The position numbers and the translations under genes are program-made. Shown here in pieces: positions 8,196 through 15,564 of a stretch of 64,000 bases of DNA; the first letter of the stretch is position 1; each line of letters begins with the position of its first letter. The notes beneath the pieces were generated by a model. It had not been told where the DNA came from and searched no databases. It was given only the letters and a program-made list of their open reading frames with translations. The DNA lies in contig CAVQEG010000001.1 in assembly GCA_963711465.1 (NCBI GenBank), positions 2,108,001-2,172,000 on the forward strand, written 5' to 3'. The stretch comes from CAVQEG01 sp963711465. GTDB lineage: Bacteria; Bacteroidota; Ignavibacteria; OLB7.

Positions 8196-9758
8196 TCAAT
8201 GAGGAATGGGGACCAGAGGACGCCGGCGAAGCAGAACACCAGGCGCCACGCCGCCAACGAAGGCGGAGAAAATACGGCCGAAGGTCCGGGACGGCAACGG
8301 CGGACATGTCGATGTCCGGGTTGAATGTTGTACCAGCGTAGAAACGTCAGTGTAAGCGCCAGTTAGAAATGTCAGCAGGGTCAGTAGGGCGGTCAAATGC
8401 TTGTAGCCCTGGATTCTTCGGAACTTCTTCTCGCTTTCCGGCAGCACCGCGGCGGTCCATCGCTGCGAGTACTCCGAGCCACGCCACCTCCTGACGTTAC
8501 GCATCATGTGTCGAGAGTGGCTGAAGATCGACTCGATCATGTTCGTCGAACGAAGGCTTCGGCGCAGATCCTCGGGCACATCGAGACGATGGAGCGTCAG
8601 CGTCTCCTCCAGACCCTCCTGGAGCGACCGTGCCGCCGAGACGTTGATCCGCTCGAGTTCTCGAACGATGCGCCGCAGCGCGCGCAGTGCATCGGCGTGT
8701 AAGCGCATCGCCCAGGCCGCGGAGATCTTCCGGTGGTACTCGCCGCGATAACGCTCCGGCAGACGGTCGGTGACGGTGCGCAGCTTGTGCACGTGGCAGA
8801 GCTGGATCTCGATGCGCCCGCCGTAGACGTCGTGCAGCGCTTTTCCCAGCGCCCACGAGCCGTCGATGACCGCCAACAGCCGGCGCGTCGGCTCGTTCGG
8901 CAGGCCGCGAGCGCAGAGCTCGGCCAGCAGTTCGGTGACCACCACGGCATTCTCGGTGGCACGTTCACGGAAGCCGAGCACGATCTTCCGACCGCCGGTG
9001 TCGACACCGAGGGCAACGGTGTGAACCGAGCCGCCGACGCGCACACCGCCGATGAGCAGCACCTGGAGGTCAAACGTCGTCAGATCGCGCTCCTGGAGTT
9101 ATCGCACACGTGCTGCGGTTGCGCTGATCATCTGCCGGCTGACCGCCGAGCGACTGACGCCGTAACCGTCCACAACCTGCTCGACGGTCTGCTCGTAGCG
9201 ACGGCCGCTGAGCCCGCCGATCAGTCCCTGGTAGACCGCCTCGGCCTGATGCTTCGTGTCCTGAAACGCCTGATACGTCTGCAGCGGCACTTCCCTGCCG
9301 GAAGACTTCGAGCGGACGCGTGGGCGATCGACCTCCAGCTTCTGGCCGCCGATACGTACGTAGCCGCTCTGACGTCCCCAGCGATCGACGTCGCCGGCGC
9401 GCTGGTATCGCACACCGGCCAGCTGCTCGGCCTCAAGACGCATCAACTCCCGCATGATGAACAGACCGGCAGTAGTCGCAACGCTCTCCAGCTCGATGCG
9501 CATCTGCTCGAAGAGCACGCAGGGATCGAACGGCTCATGCGGGTCGAGATCGACCTGCAGGCGAGGCGGGTTCGACTGGCGCGTCTGCTGTGGCTTCCTG
9601 GGTCCTCCAGAGGCGGATGATGACGTTTCGGGCGTGGACGTTTTGCCGTTGGCCGTCGTCGGTGGTACTTTTGACTGCTGACATGGCGATGCCTCCTGCG
9701 TTGGTTGTTGTTTTGTTAGCAGCAACAATCTGCCAACGATCACAGCGAGCATCGCCAT
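8196..9758 (-). pseudogene. IS256-family transposase with in-frame stop
   Basis: Mutator/IS256-type DDE transposase broken by one stop. The N-terminal half (9758 to 9099) ends ...SATAARVR, then TAA at 9101-9099, and the same frame continues LQERDLTTFD and VLLIGGVRVGG through DGSWALGKALHDV to STNMIESIFSHSRHMMRNVRRW, the conserved IS256 C-terminal block. The two halves share one reading frame, so a single GAA-to-TAA type change would explain the break. The last 50 or so residues (to 8196) look unrelated to transposases and may lie outside the element. Terminal inverted repeats and target duplication were not located. The interruption suggests a dead copy unless readthrough occurs. Confidence 0.85.
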
Positions 9759-9779
9759 GCTCTTTTTCCGCCAATCCCG

Positions 9780-10094
9780 ACGCTAATCAGGCAATGACGT
9801 CCTTCGGATTTTCAACTGAGTTCGGGACATGCCATCTCTGGAGCGTCACCAACGTAGTGGCGCACTTGCGAACCGGCACCCACGCCGAGAGGGTCAGCAG
9901 CCCGGCAAATACAATCCAACGAAACTCCTGCGGGTTCCGAATTATTTTCCACACCAGCTACTTCGAACTGCATCCGAGTAGCAATTTCGCCTAATTCACC
10001 CAGACAAAGGAGTGCAGACCGTTAATTCGATATATTTGACTACCTACCGACGCTCGTATAGCACGAGCAATTCAGCTCACCGAGATTACTTCAC
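9780..10094. other. Intergenic region, no gene seen
   Basis: About 315 bases between the IS256-type transposase and the basic-protein gene. No convincing open frame or known RNA is visible. The last 100 bases before 10095 are more AT-rich (TTAATTCGATATATTTGAC) and probably hold the promoter for the following two genes. Confidence 0.5.
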
Positions 10095-10319
10095 ATGAAG
10101 AAGGCCAGAGTGCCTACGAAGGCAAAGAAGGCGGGACGGACACTCAGTACTTCGAAGAGCAAGGCGGCTAAATCAAAGGCCGCACGAGTCCTGGGGAAGC
10201 GCTCTGCAGCCAAGCGTCGAGTCCTGTCGTCTCCTCGAACGGGAACAGTATCTCGCACGAAGGTGAAGAAGTCAGTCCGAAGTGTTGCCGCCAAGAAGCG
10301 CGGCAGGAGCCGGTCATAG
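10095..10319 (+). CDS. Small histone-like Lys/Arg-rich protein
   Basis: A 74-residue protein starting MKKARVPTKAKKAGRTLS, made almost entirely of Lys, Arg, Ala, Ser, Thr, Val and Gly, with repeated KAAKSKAA and KKRGRSRS patterns and no acidic residue. Composition is that of histone H1-like or nucleic-acid-binding tails (compare bacterial Hc1/AlgP type proteins), so it likely binds DNA or RNA; this is inference from composition. It ends one base before the ATG of the next gene, a spacing that implies translational coupling. It may serve as a partner, leader or DNA-loading factor for that protein. It could be an artefact of composition, but the clean start, stop and coupling argue for a real gene. 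Confidence 0.65.
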   Translation: MKKARVPTKAKKAGRTLSTSKSKAAKSKAARVLGKRSAAKRRVLSSPRTGTVSRTKVKKSVRSVAAKKRGRSRS

Positions 10320-10320
10320 A

Positions 10321-10938
10321 ATGGCCACTCTGCCATATTCACGTTGTGTGTTCATTAATTGCCCGTTCGACAAAGAATACGAGCCGTTACGGAATACTCT
10401 CGTATTTGTGATCTACGACTGCGGATTCGTGCCACGCTGTGCACTCGAGATCAACAATTCGGGTGAAGTCAGGATTGAAAAAATTCGCCGACTGATCCGT
10501 GAATGTAAATATGGCATTCACGACATCTCGCGCACTGAAATCGATCAGGCGTCGCGTCTGCCGCGCTTCAATATGCCGCTCGAGCTCGGAGTTTTCCTTG
10601 GAGCTAAACTGTATGGCGATCGAAAGCAGAGGGATAAGAACTGCTTGATCCTCGATTCCGAACAGTACCGCTATCAGAAATTCATTTCGGATATTGCTGG
10701 TCACGATATTAAGTCGCACGGAAATCGGGAAACCACATTAGTTCGGGAGGTGCGCTCTTGGCTGAGTGACTGCTCGAGGGACAGCAGGATTCCCGGCGGA
10801 AGAGTGATCGAGCAAAGAATGGCAAGGTTCCGGGCCGAACTGCCGAGACTCTGTGGTGAGGCCGACCTCACCGAGGATGAAATGACATATAACGACTACT
10901 CGACCTTTGCCTCCGAATGGCTTATCGAAACATCGTAG
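10321..10938 (+). CDS. Uncharacterised FINCPFDKEYEP-motif protein
   Basis: A 205-residue protein with FINCPFDKEYEPL at 11-23, DCGFVPRCALE at 33-43, KYGIHDISRTEIDQ at 63-76, LPRFNMPLELGVFLGAK at 80-96, CLILDSEQYRYQKFISDI at 108-125 and a C-terminal helical tail. I recognise this as a recurrent family of hypothetical proteins in many phyla without an assigned function. The pattern of an N-terminal beta strand plus acidic/Cys motif and later conserved blocks resembles TIR-like or nucleoside-deoxyribosyltransferase-like folds, which hydrolyse nucleotide or NAD substrates, but that is inference. The ATG at 10321 lies one base after the stop of the basic-protein gene. The location in a restriction and mobile-element island is compatible with a defence or toxin role. 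Confidence 0.8.
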   Translation: MATLPYSRCVFINCPFDKEYEPLRNTLVFVIYDCGFVPRCALEINNSGEVRIEKIRRLIRECKYGIHDISRTEIDQASRLPRFNMPLELGVFLGAKLYGDRKQRDKNCLILDSEQYRYQKFISDIAGHDIKSHGNRETTLVREVRSWLSDCSRDSRIPGGRVIEQRMARFRAELPRLCGEADLTEDEMTYNDYSTFASEWLIETS

Positions 10939-11154
10939 CGTTTCGTAGGCGAACTCTTGGCCCATTTCGATGGCGATGCGTTTCTGCGGGGATTTGGGTT
11001 GCGCATTCAAGCTCGAAGTGCACCACCGGCTGCGGCCGTGTCGTTCGGTGGTTGGCGCCGAAATATGGAAAATCGGCGGACCGTTTTCCCACATTCCAAC
11101 GCCACATCACAATTGTCGTCAAGTGCCGGGATGCGTTTCTCAAGGGGGTTGTGC
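10939..11154. other. Intergenic remnant DNA
   Basis: About 215 bases after the FINCPF gene. Frames here are open on several strands but resemble no family. Probably flanking DNA of the decayed IS30 copy. Confidence 0.4.
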
Positions 11155-11553
11155 CGCGCCTCGAGGGGCGTGGCACCGCCGAGTACCTTTCTCGGTAGGG
11201 TATTTAGTTTTCGCTCGACCGCGGCAACCTCCTCGGCTCGGACGGCGAGGAAGTTCGTGCCCTTTGGAAAATACTGCCGGATCAGGCCGTTGGTATTCTC
11301 ATTCGAGCAGGTGGTCGATGCGTGCGGTGATCTCCGGCGTCATCGTTCGCGCGCGGCGACTGGCCGCGCTGCGTCGCTCCTCAGAGCGAGCCTGCGCCGC
11401 CCGGCCACCGTTGCGACCGTTGCGGCCGAGTTCCCGACTGACGGTCGTATGGCTGCAGCCGATTTCCTCGGCAATCCGTCTGATCGAGTACTGCTGCTTC
11501 GTCAGAATCGCGATTTCGTACCTTTCCTTCTCGCTCAGGGGCTCGTAGCTCAT
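11155..11553 (-). pseudogene. IS30-family transposase with internal deletion
   Basis: The N-terminal helix-turn-helix region is intact from the ATG at 11553: LSEKERYEIAILTKQQYSI then IAEEIGCSHTTVSREL, typical of IS30. After about 84 codons it runs straight into the family C-terminus in another frame: NENTNGLIRQYFPKGTNF, AVERKLNTLPRKVLGG and ATPLEA (11306 down to about 11155). The whole DDE core, roughly 200 residues, is missing. Internal deletion plus frameshift; inactive. No flanking inverted repeats were identified. Confidence 0.85.
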
Positions 11554-11612
11554 GCTGCCTCATCGATGTGGTTATTGACGAGGCAAAGCTATGATCATCC
11601 GCGAGATCGCTA

Positions 11613-11633
11613 GGGAGGCCCCTCGGGTCTCCC
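11613..11633. terminator. Short GC hairpin, possible terminator
   Basis: GGGAGGCCC and GGGTCTCCC pair around a CTC loop, followed on the plus strand by TTCGTCATTTCC. No plus-strand gene ends immediately upstream, so the assignment is weak. A second imperfect inverted repeat lies at 11696-11740. Confidence 0.3.
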
Positions 11634-11792
11634 TTCGTCATTTCCTATACCCGCCTTCGACCAGGCGGTGGTGCACTTCGGAGTTGATAGCAGGGGAGGT
11701 GTTTCCGCGACTTCCAAGGTGCGGGAAACGGAGACACCTCAATGCAGCGTTCCCCCTGCACCGACATCCAACGAGGATGGTGAACCGGCCCA

Positions 11793-12047
11793 TCAAGCCG
11801 CAGCAAGTTCCGCGTTTATCCTGTTGGCAGACTTGTTGGCATCGATCATTCCCCAGATCCAGAGCGCCGGCGTCGTCACAAAGCCGATAATGACGAGCAT
11901 GAGAGCGATCGAGACAACGTACCCGATCATGAAGAGAATCCCCTTGCCAATTTCGCCGTTGTAAATCTGACCCAGGCCCATGAAGAAGAACGAAAGAATG
12001 ACTGCAACGGTGGGATTCTTGTAGAACTTCGGTGGTTGTTCGCTCAT
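11793..12047 (-). CDS. TM2-domain-like small membrane protein
   Basis: An 84-residue protein starting MSEQPPKFYKNPTVAVILS with two hydrophobic segments: AVILSFFFMGLGQIYNG (about 14-30) and IGYVVSIALMLVIIGFV (about 38-55), then WIWGMIDANKSANRIN. The GLGQIYNGEIGKG turn between the helices and the late WGMIDA motif are typical of the TM2 family of short inner-membrane proteins, whose function is poorly known. The ATG at 12047 is preferred over a longer frame to 12143 whose extra residues are Arg-rich and unlike the family. The complete ISL3 element starts 120 bases upstream and may have separated this gene from its promoter. Confidence 0.8.
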   Translation of the reverse strand: MSEQPPKFYKNPTVAVILSFFFMGLGQIYNGEIGKGILFMIGYVVSIALMLVIIGFVTTPALWIWGMIDANKSANRINAELAAA

Positions 12048-12166
12048 GGTGAACACGCGTGTGGATTGTGTCGAATTGATGGTGGCAGCACGCCGTCGTC
12101 GACGCAGAGAACTGCAGACGTAGCGGTGAACGGCCGGAACCATGGACTTATCGCGCGAATATATGT

Positions 12167-13499
12167 GGCTCCTGTAAAAATCAAGTGGGTAGATAGCTGG
12201 GGTTGAGCGCCGAGAAATCGAGTTTCCCGGTGAGCAAATAGGTGATGATCTCGAAGGTTTTCATTGTGCTGTACCCACGTGCCTTTCGCTTGGCTGCCTG
12301 CACGATCGAGTTGAAGCCTTCGAGGATGCCATTGGTCACCTGGGTGCGCTTCCATCGGACGATTCCGTCACGGTGCTTGCGGATGGTCCTCGCCAGCTTG
12401 ATGAATGGCTCCAGGCGACTATGCGTCGCCCAGAAGTACCACTTGTCGAGCAGCAGCTCGAAGTCCTCAACGCTCTCGGCCTCGTAGATATCCTGGAAGC
12501 TTTCGCGCAGGTGCAGTGCCCGCACGGTCTTGAGCTTCAGCGATGAGAGCTCGAGCTCCTCGATCTCGACACGCTGCTCCTGGGTGAGGTTCTGCCAGTT
12601 CTTCAGGAATGAGTAGCGCTTGCGCTTGAGGATCGGGTGCGTCTTGACTTCCGATCGACGCACCTGATCGACGGCCTCGTTGACGAGTTTGAGCACGTGG
12701 AAGCGGTCGAAGGTCACCTCGGCGTTCGGAAGATGCTCGCTGACACCCTTGGCGTAGGCCGGCGACATGTCGGCGCTGACCGTCCGGATGTTCTCGCCAG
12801 AGCCACCGTGTGCCGTCAGGTCCTCTGCAAAGCGCTTGATCGTCTCGCTGTCCTTGCCGGGCGTGACGAAGATCGTGCGGCGCCGTTCGAGGTCGACGGC
12901 GATGGTCATGTAGTTGTGTCCACGCTTCAGCGAGGTCTCATCGACACCGACCTCGGTTACGTCGCTGAAGTCTTCGGCTTCGCGTGCGGCAGAGACGTAG
13001 CCGTTGAGAATCGCCCAGATCTTGTGGTCTGAGACGTTCGTCAATCGAGAGACTGCGTGCACGGGCATGTGCGTGGCCAGCTGTAGCAGCAGTGCCTCGA
13101 AGAGCAGTGTGAATCCGTTGCCGTGGCCCGCCCACGGCGGCGTGAGCAGTCGTTTGCCCTCGGGCGTATCCAGCCGCGGCACCCAGGCGTGCAGATGGCA
13201 CTCGTGTTCGAAGAAGTTCAGGTGGCGCCAGGTCTTCAGCTGCGTGTCGTAGGCACCGTAGTCACCTTCGACGCCGGACTCCTCGTCTCGGTAGTGGAAC
13301 TTGGCGCCTCGACGAAAGTTCAGGTAAATGTCGAGCGATTTGCGATCCGGATCGAACTCGATGCGTTCGATGTACCAGGGATCACGGAGTCCGAGCGCCT
13401 GAAAAAACAGATCTTCCACGAGCGGTGCCTTTGAGGGTATGGGATGGACGACTTCGACCGCTGAAGATCGCGTCTACCCACTCACTTCTCAAAGGAGCC
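12167..13499 (-). mobile_element. Complete ISL3-family insertion sequence
   Basis: A 1333-bp element with imperfect terminal inverted repeats of about 27 bases: left end GGCTCCTGTAAAAATCAAGT and, read inward from the right end, GGCTCCTTTGAGAAGTGAGT, both continuing GGGTAGA. It is flanked by the direct repeat ATATATGT at 12159-12166 and 13500-13507, the 8-bp AT-rich target duplication expected for ISL3. One intact transposase gene fills it. The undamaged ends suggest a recent insertion. Confidence 0.95.
12181..13419 (-). CDS. ISL3-family transposase
   Basis: A 412-residue DDE transposase that mobilises the surrounding element. Recognisable features are an N-terminal domain with HLHAWVPRLDTPEGKRL, a helix-turn-helix (about 110-145), and the catalytic core with VGVDETSLKRGHNYMTI, VSADMSPAYAKGVSEHLPNA and FDRFHVLKLVNEAVD, the standard ISL3 blocks. 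The C-terminal block GILEGFNSIVQAAKRKARGY is present. Length and motifs are complete and the stop falls 14 bases inside the left inverted repeat end, so the gene is probably functional. Confidence 0.95.
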   Translation of the reverse strand: MEDLFFQALGLRDPWYIERIEFDPDRKSLDIYLNFRRGAKFHYRDEESGVEGDYGAYDTQLKTWRHLNFFEHECHLHAWVPRLDTPEGKRLLTPPWAGHGNGFTLLFEALLLQLATHMPVHAVSRLTNVSDHKIWAILNGYVSAAREAEDFSDVTEVGVDETSLKRGHNYMTIAVDLERRRTIFVTPGKDSETIKRFAEDLTAHGGSGENIRTVSADMSPAYAKGVSEHLPNAEVTFDRFHVLKLVNEAVDQVRRSEVKTHPILKRKRYSFLKNWQNLTQEQRVEIEELELSSLKLKTVRALHLRESFQDIYEAESVEDFELLLDKWYFWATHSRLEPFIKLARTIRKHRDGIVRWKRTQVTNGILEGFNSIVQAAKRKARGYSTMKTFEIITYLLTGKLDFSALNPSYLPT

Positions 13500-13507
13500 A
13501 TATATGT

Positions 13508-13806
13508 GACCGAGACCGCGCAGACAAGGACACGTAGATGTCCGGTTTACGCCAGGCGATATCGAATGATGTTTCATTCGACGCGCCCGAGACGCCCGGC
13601 GCCTCCCTGTCACCGATTCCCTACCTGGCGGCAATGAGACCGTTCGGCGGGTTGCGACGTGATCCAACGTTGAGGTCGATGTAGCCGATGTTGGCATCTT
13701 GCGGTCAACGAAGGGAACCGGATCCCGCTCGGCGGTCAATGACCGTCAGTCGTGCATATGAACTCGGGATGGGGATCGACGTATCACCAGCGAGTGATTC
13801 CAACCA
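13508..13806. other. Intergenic region, no gene seen
   Basis: About 300 bases between the ISL3 target site and the DinB gene. The segment GTAGATGTCCGGTTTA (about 13532) resembles CATGTCGATGTCCGGGTT near 8296, so both may be worn ends of another insertion sequence. No credible gene. Confidence 0.4.
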
Positions 13807-14352
13807 CTACCCCGCCGTTTCCGCCTCATAGTATCGCAGCAGATCGATGGCGGCGGCTCGCGCGCCGAGCTGTCGGAATTGCGTCGTTACCTGCCCGCGA
13901 TGGTAGGTCTGATTATTGATGTGGTGACTGAGAAGCTGCCACAGCGGATATTCCCAGGTTCGAGACGTGCTGTCGACGGAGGTGATCCTGCGCTCCATAG
14001 CCTCCGACGTCAGGGAGGAGAGGAAGCGACGCACACGCTCCTCCACCTCCTGCCCCCTAACCTCGACGGCCTCCAGATTCGGAAACTGCTCGGCCCACTG
14101 CGACTTCCGTTCTTCGACCCGGGAGCATCCCATCGCGGCGATGATCTCGTCGCGGGAGTGCCCCTGCCATCGATGCCACGCACAGACCTTCCCATCCACC
14201 AGATGTGCCAGCGTATCCCGAATCGTCGGGAAGCTCCCGTCAAGCGGCCGGACGAACTGCAACGGCGTCAGCGCACGACACGCCTCCAGCTGTCGATCAC
14301 GCGCCCAATAGTTGTATGCAAACAGCTCGCGGATCGAGTCGATTGAGAACAT
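13807..14352 (-). CDS. DinB-family metal-dependent protein
   Basis: A 181-residue four-helix DinB/YfiT-like protein starting MFSIDSIRELFAYNYWARDR. The family binds a divalent metal through three His residues, seen here in TLAHLVDGKVCAWHRW and in LLSHHINNQTYHRGQ near the C-terminus. Members act as thiol-dependent transferases or have unknown roles. A longer upstream frame (to 14685) lacks family similarity, so the ATG at 14352 is chosen. It is a single minus-strand gene with no obvious partner. Confidence 0.88.
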   Translation of the reverse strand: MFSIDSIRELFAYNYWARDRQLEACRALTPLQFVRPLDGSFPTIRDTLAHLVDGKVCAWHRWQGHSRDEIIAAMGCSRVEERKSQWAEQFPNLEAVEVRGQEVEERVRRFLSSLTSEAMERRITSVDSTSRTWEYPLWQLLSHHINNQTYHRGQVTTQFRQLGARAAAIDLLRYYEAETAG

Positions 14353-14819
14353 GGTTGGGTACTGTGTGAATTCGCCTTGCCCCTCCGTGTCACCGCAAGG
14401 TAGCGATGTACGCGACGCCTCATACAGCACGCACGCCCACGGGATGGGCGTTGATGATCGCCCGGAAGTGCACGCCGGCCTCCATGTGCAGCCCTTTGCA
14501 CATAACGCTGCCGGAGCCGGTCGACACCGATTCCTGCACCCGGTCACCACATACGGAAACGCCGTATATTCCGTGCCGAAGCGGCCCTTCGCGGGACCTC
14601 CGTGCCGGCCGGTTCGTACGACGAAATCTGCTCGCCTCACCGATTTTTGTAAGCCGTAATGGGAGATGTCCCGATTCGACCTCATCGACTCCGATCGCTC
14701 CTGGACCGCACCCCACCCGTTCAGACTTCAGATCGCCTCCGCAGCCCGGACCAGGGCCGATGCACAGCCACTCAGCTCCCGGTCGTGAATGTCGCCGGGC
14801 GATCATCCTCTCCAAGTGA
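14353..14819. other. Intergenic region, no convincing gene
   Basis: About 470 bases between the divergent DinB gene and the small plus-strand ORF. Several frames stay open because of GC content, but none shows a family match. Promoters for both flanking units should lie here. Confidence 0.4.
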
Positions 14820-14936
14820 ATGATGGGTAAAACGATCGTCGATCAATTCCTCAGCGACTCCATTGAAACGGAGATGGCCGAAACGGTTGCCTTCGCGACC
14901 GGAACGGCATCGTTCGTTGATTGGAATCGTCGCTGA
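14820..14936 (+). CDS. Putative 38-residue small protein
   Basis: A short frame starts ATGATG and encodes MMGKTIVDQFLSDSIETEM, continues AETVAFATGTASFVDWNRR and stops at 14934-14936. The amino-acid mix (acidic and amphipathic, followed by an aromatic end) is unlike the Arg/Pro/Ala-rich shadow frames around it. It lies 27 bases upstream of the next plus-strand gene, so the two may form an operon. No known family. Only the composition and position support it. Confidence 0.45.
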   Translation: MMGKTIVDQFLSDSIETEMAETVAFATGTASFVDWNRR

Positions 14937-14963
14937 CTATCCACTTCTACTCAGGGTGCAATC

Positions 14964-15524
14964 ATGTCCACACCGGCAACGTTTCAACTGACTACGTTCG
15001 ACGCGGCTCAGTATCAGGGGATCACCGACTATCCCAACGCGAAGGGCGTCACGGTCTACTACAACGTGGGCTGTACGGTCCTGAACCTCCAGGCGGGCAG
15101 TCTGCCGTCCGGCACATTTCAGTTGGTTCTGTTTCGTACGTGGGGCGGCGGTGTCGAGCCGTGGGACGAAAGCCACGTCCAGATGTACCCCGTGTTGTCG
15201 GGGCAGTATGCCCAATATCCCCTGCTCCTGTCAGCGGCCGTTGCCGATGCGAAGAGCGCATATATCGACTACGCCTTTATCCTGCAGTATTCATCCGGAG
15301 CGCCGGGGACCTGGACGTCGTACGACACGGTCGCATGCACGAGTCAAGCGAACGGTCAAAATGCCCTGGGAACGGGGGTAACATTCGACCAGGGCGCCAG
15401 TTTCAACATTCAGTTCAGCGACTCGACGGGCAGTCTGCCCCCCGTGCAACTGGTCGCAACCATCGATCAACTTCCGGTCGTCGAACCGCCCAAATCGGTC
15501 GCGGCGGGCTCAGCCGATGCCTGA
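14964..15524 (+). CDS. Hypothetical beta-rich protein
   Basis: A 186-residue protein starting MSTPATFQLTTFDAAQYQG with no signal peptide or membrane segment. Predicted character is beta-rich and aromatic (VTVYYNVGCTVLNLQAG, FQLVLFRTWGGG, AYIDYAFILQYSSG) with a Pro-rich, low-complexity tail. I do not recognise the family. It follows the 38-residue ORF by 27 bases and converges on the STAND gene, with a strong hairpin 40 bases after its stop. Confidence 0.75.
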   Translation: MSTPATFQLTTFDAAQYQGITDYPNAKGVTVYYNVGCTVLNLQAGSLPSGTFQLVLFRTWGGGVEPWDESHVQMYPVLSGQYAQYPLLLSAAVADAKSAYIDYAFILQYSSGAPGTWTSYDTVACTSQANGQNALGTGVTFDQGASFNIQFSDSTGSLPPVQLVATIDQLPVVEPPKSVAAGSADA

Positions 15525-15564
15525 CACCTCGGACGGGGACCCATCGAGAGACTCACATCCGCCG

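Noticed and set aside
14353..14685. N-terminal extension of the DinB gene
   Set aside because: The DinB family begins at MFSIDSIRELF; the upstream codons are Arg/Cys/Pro-rich and match nothing.
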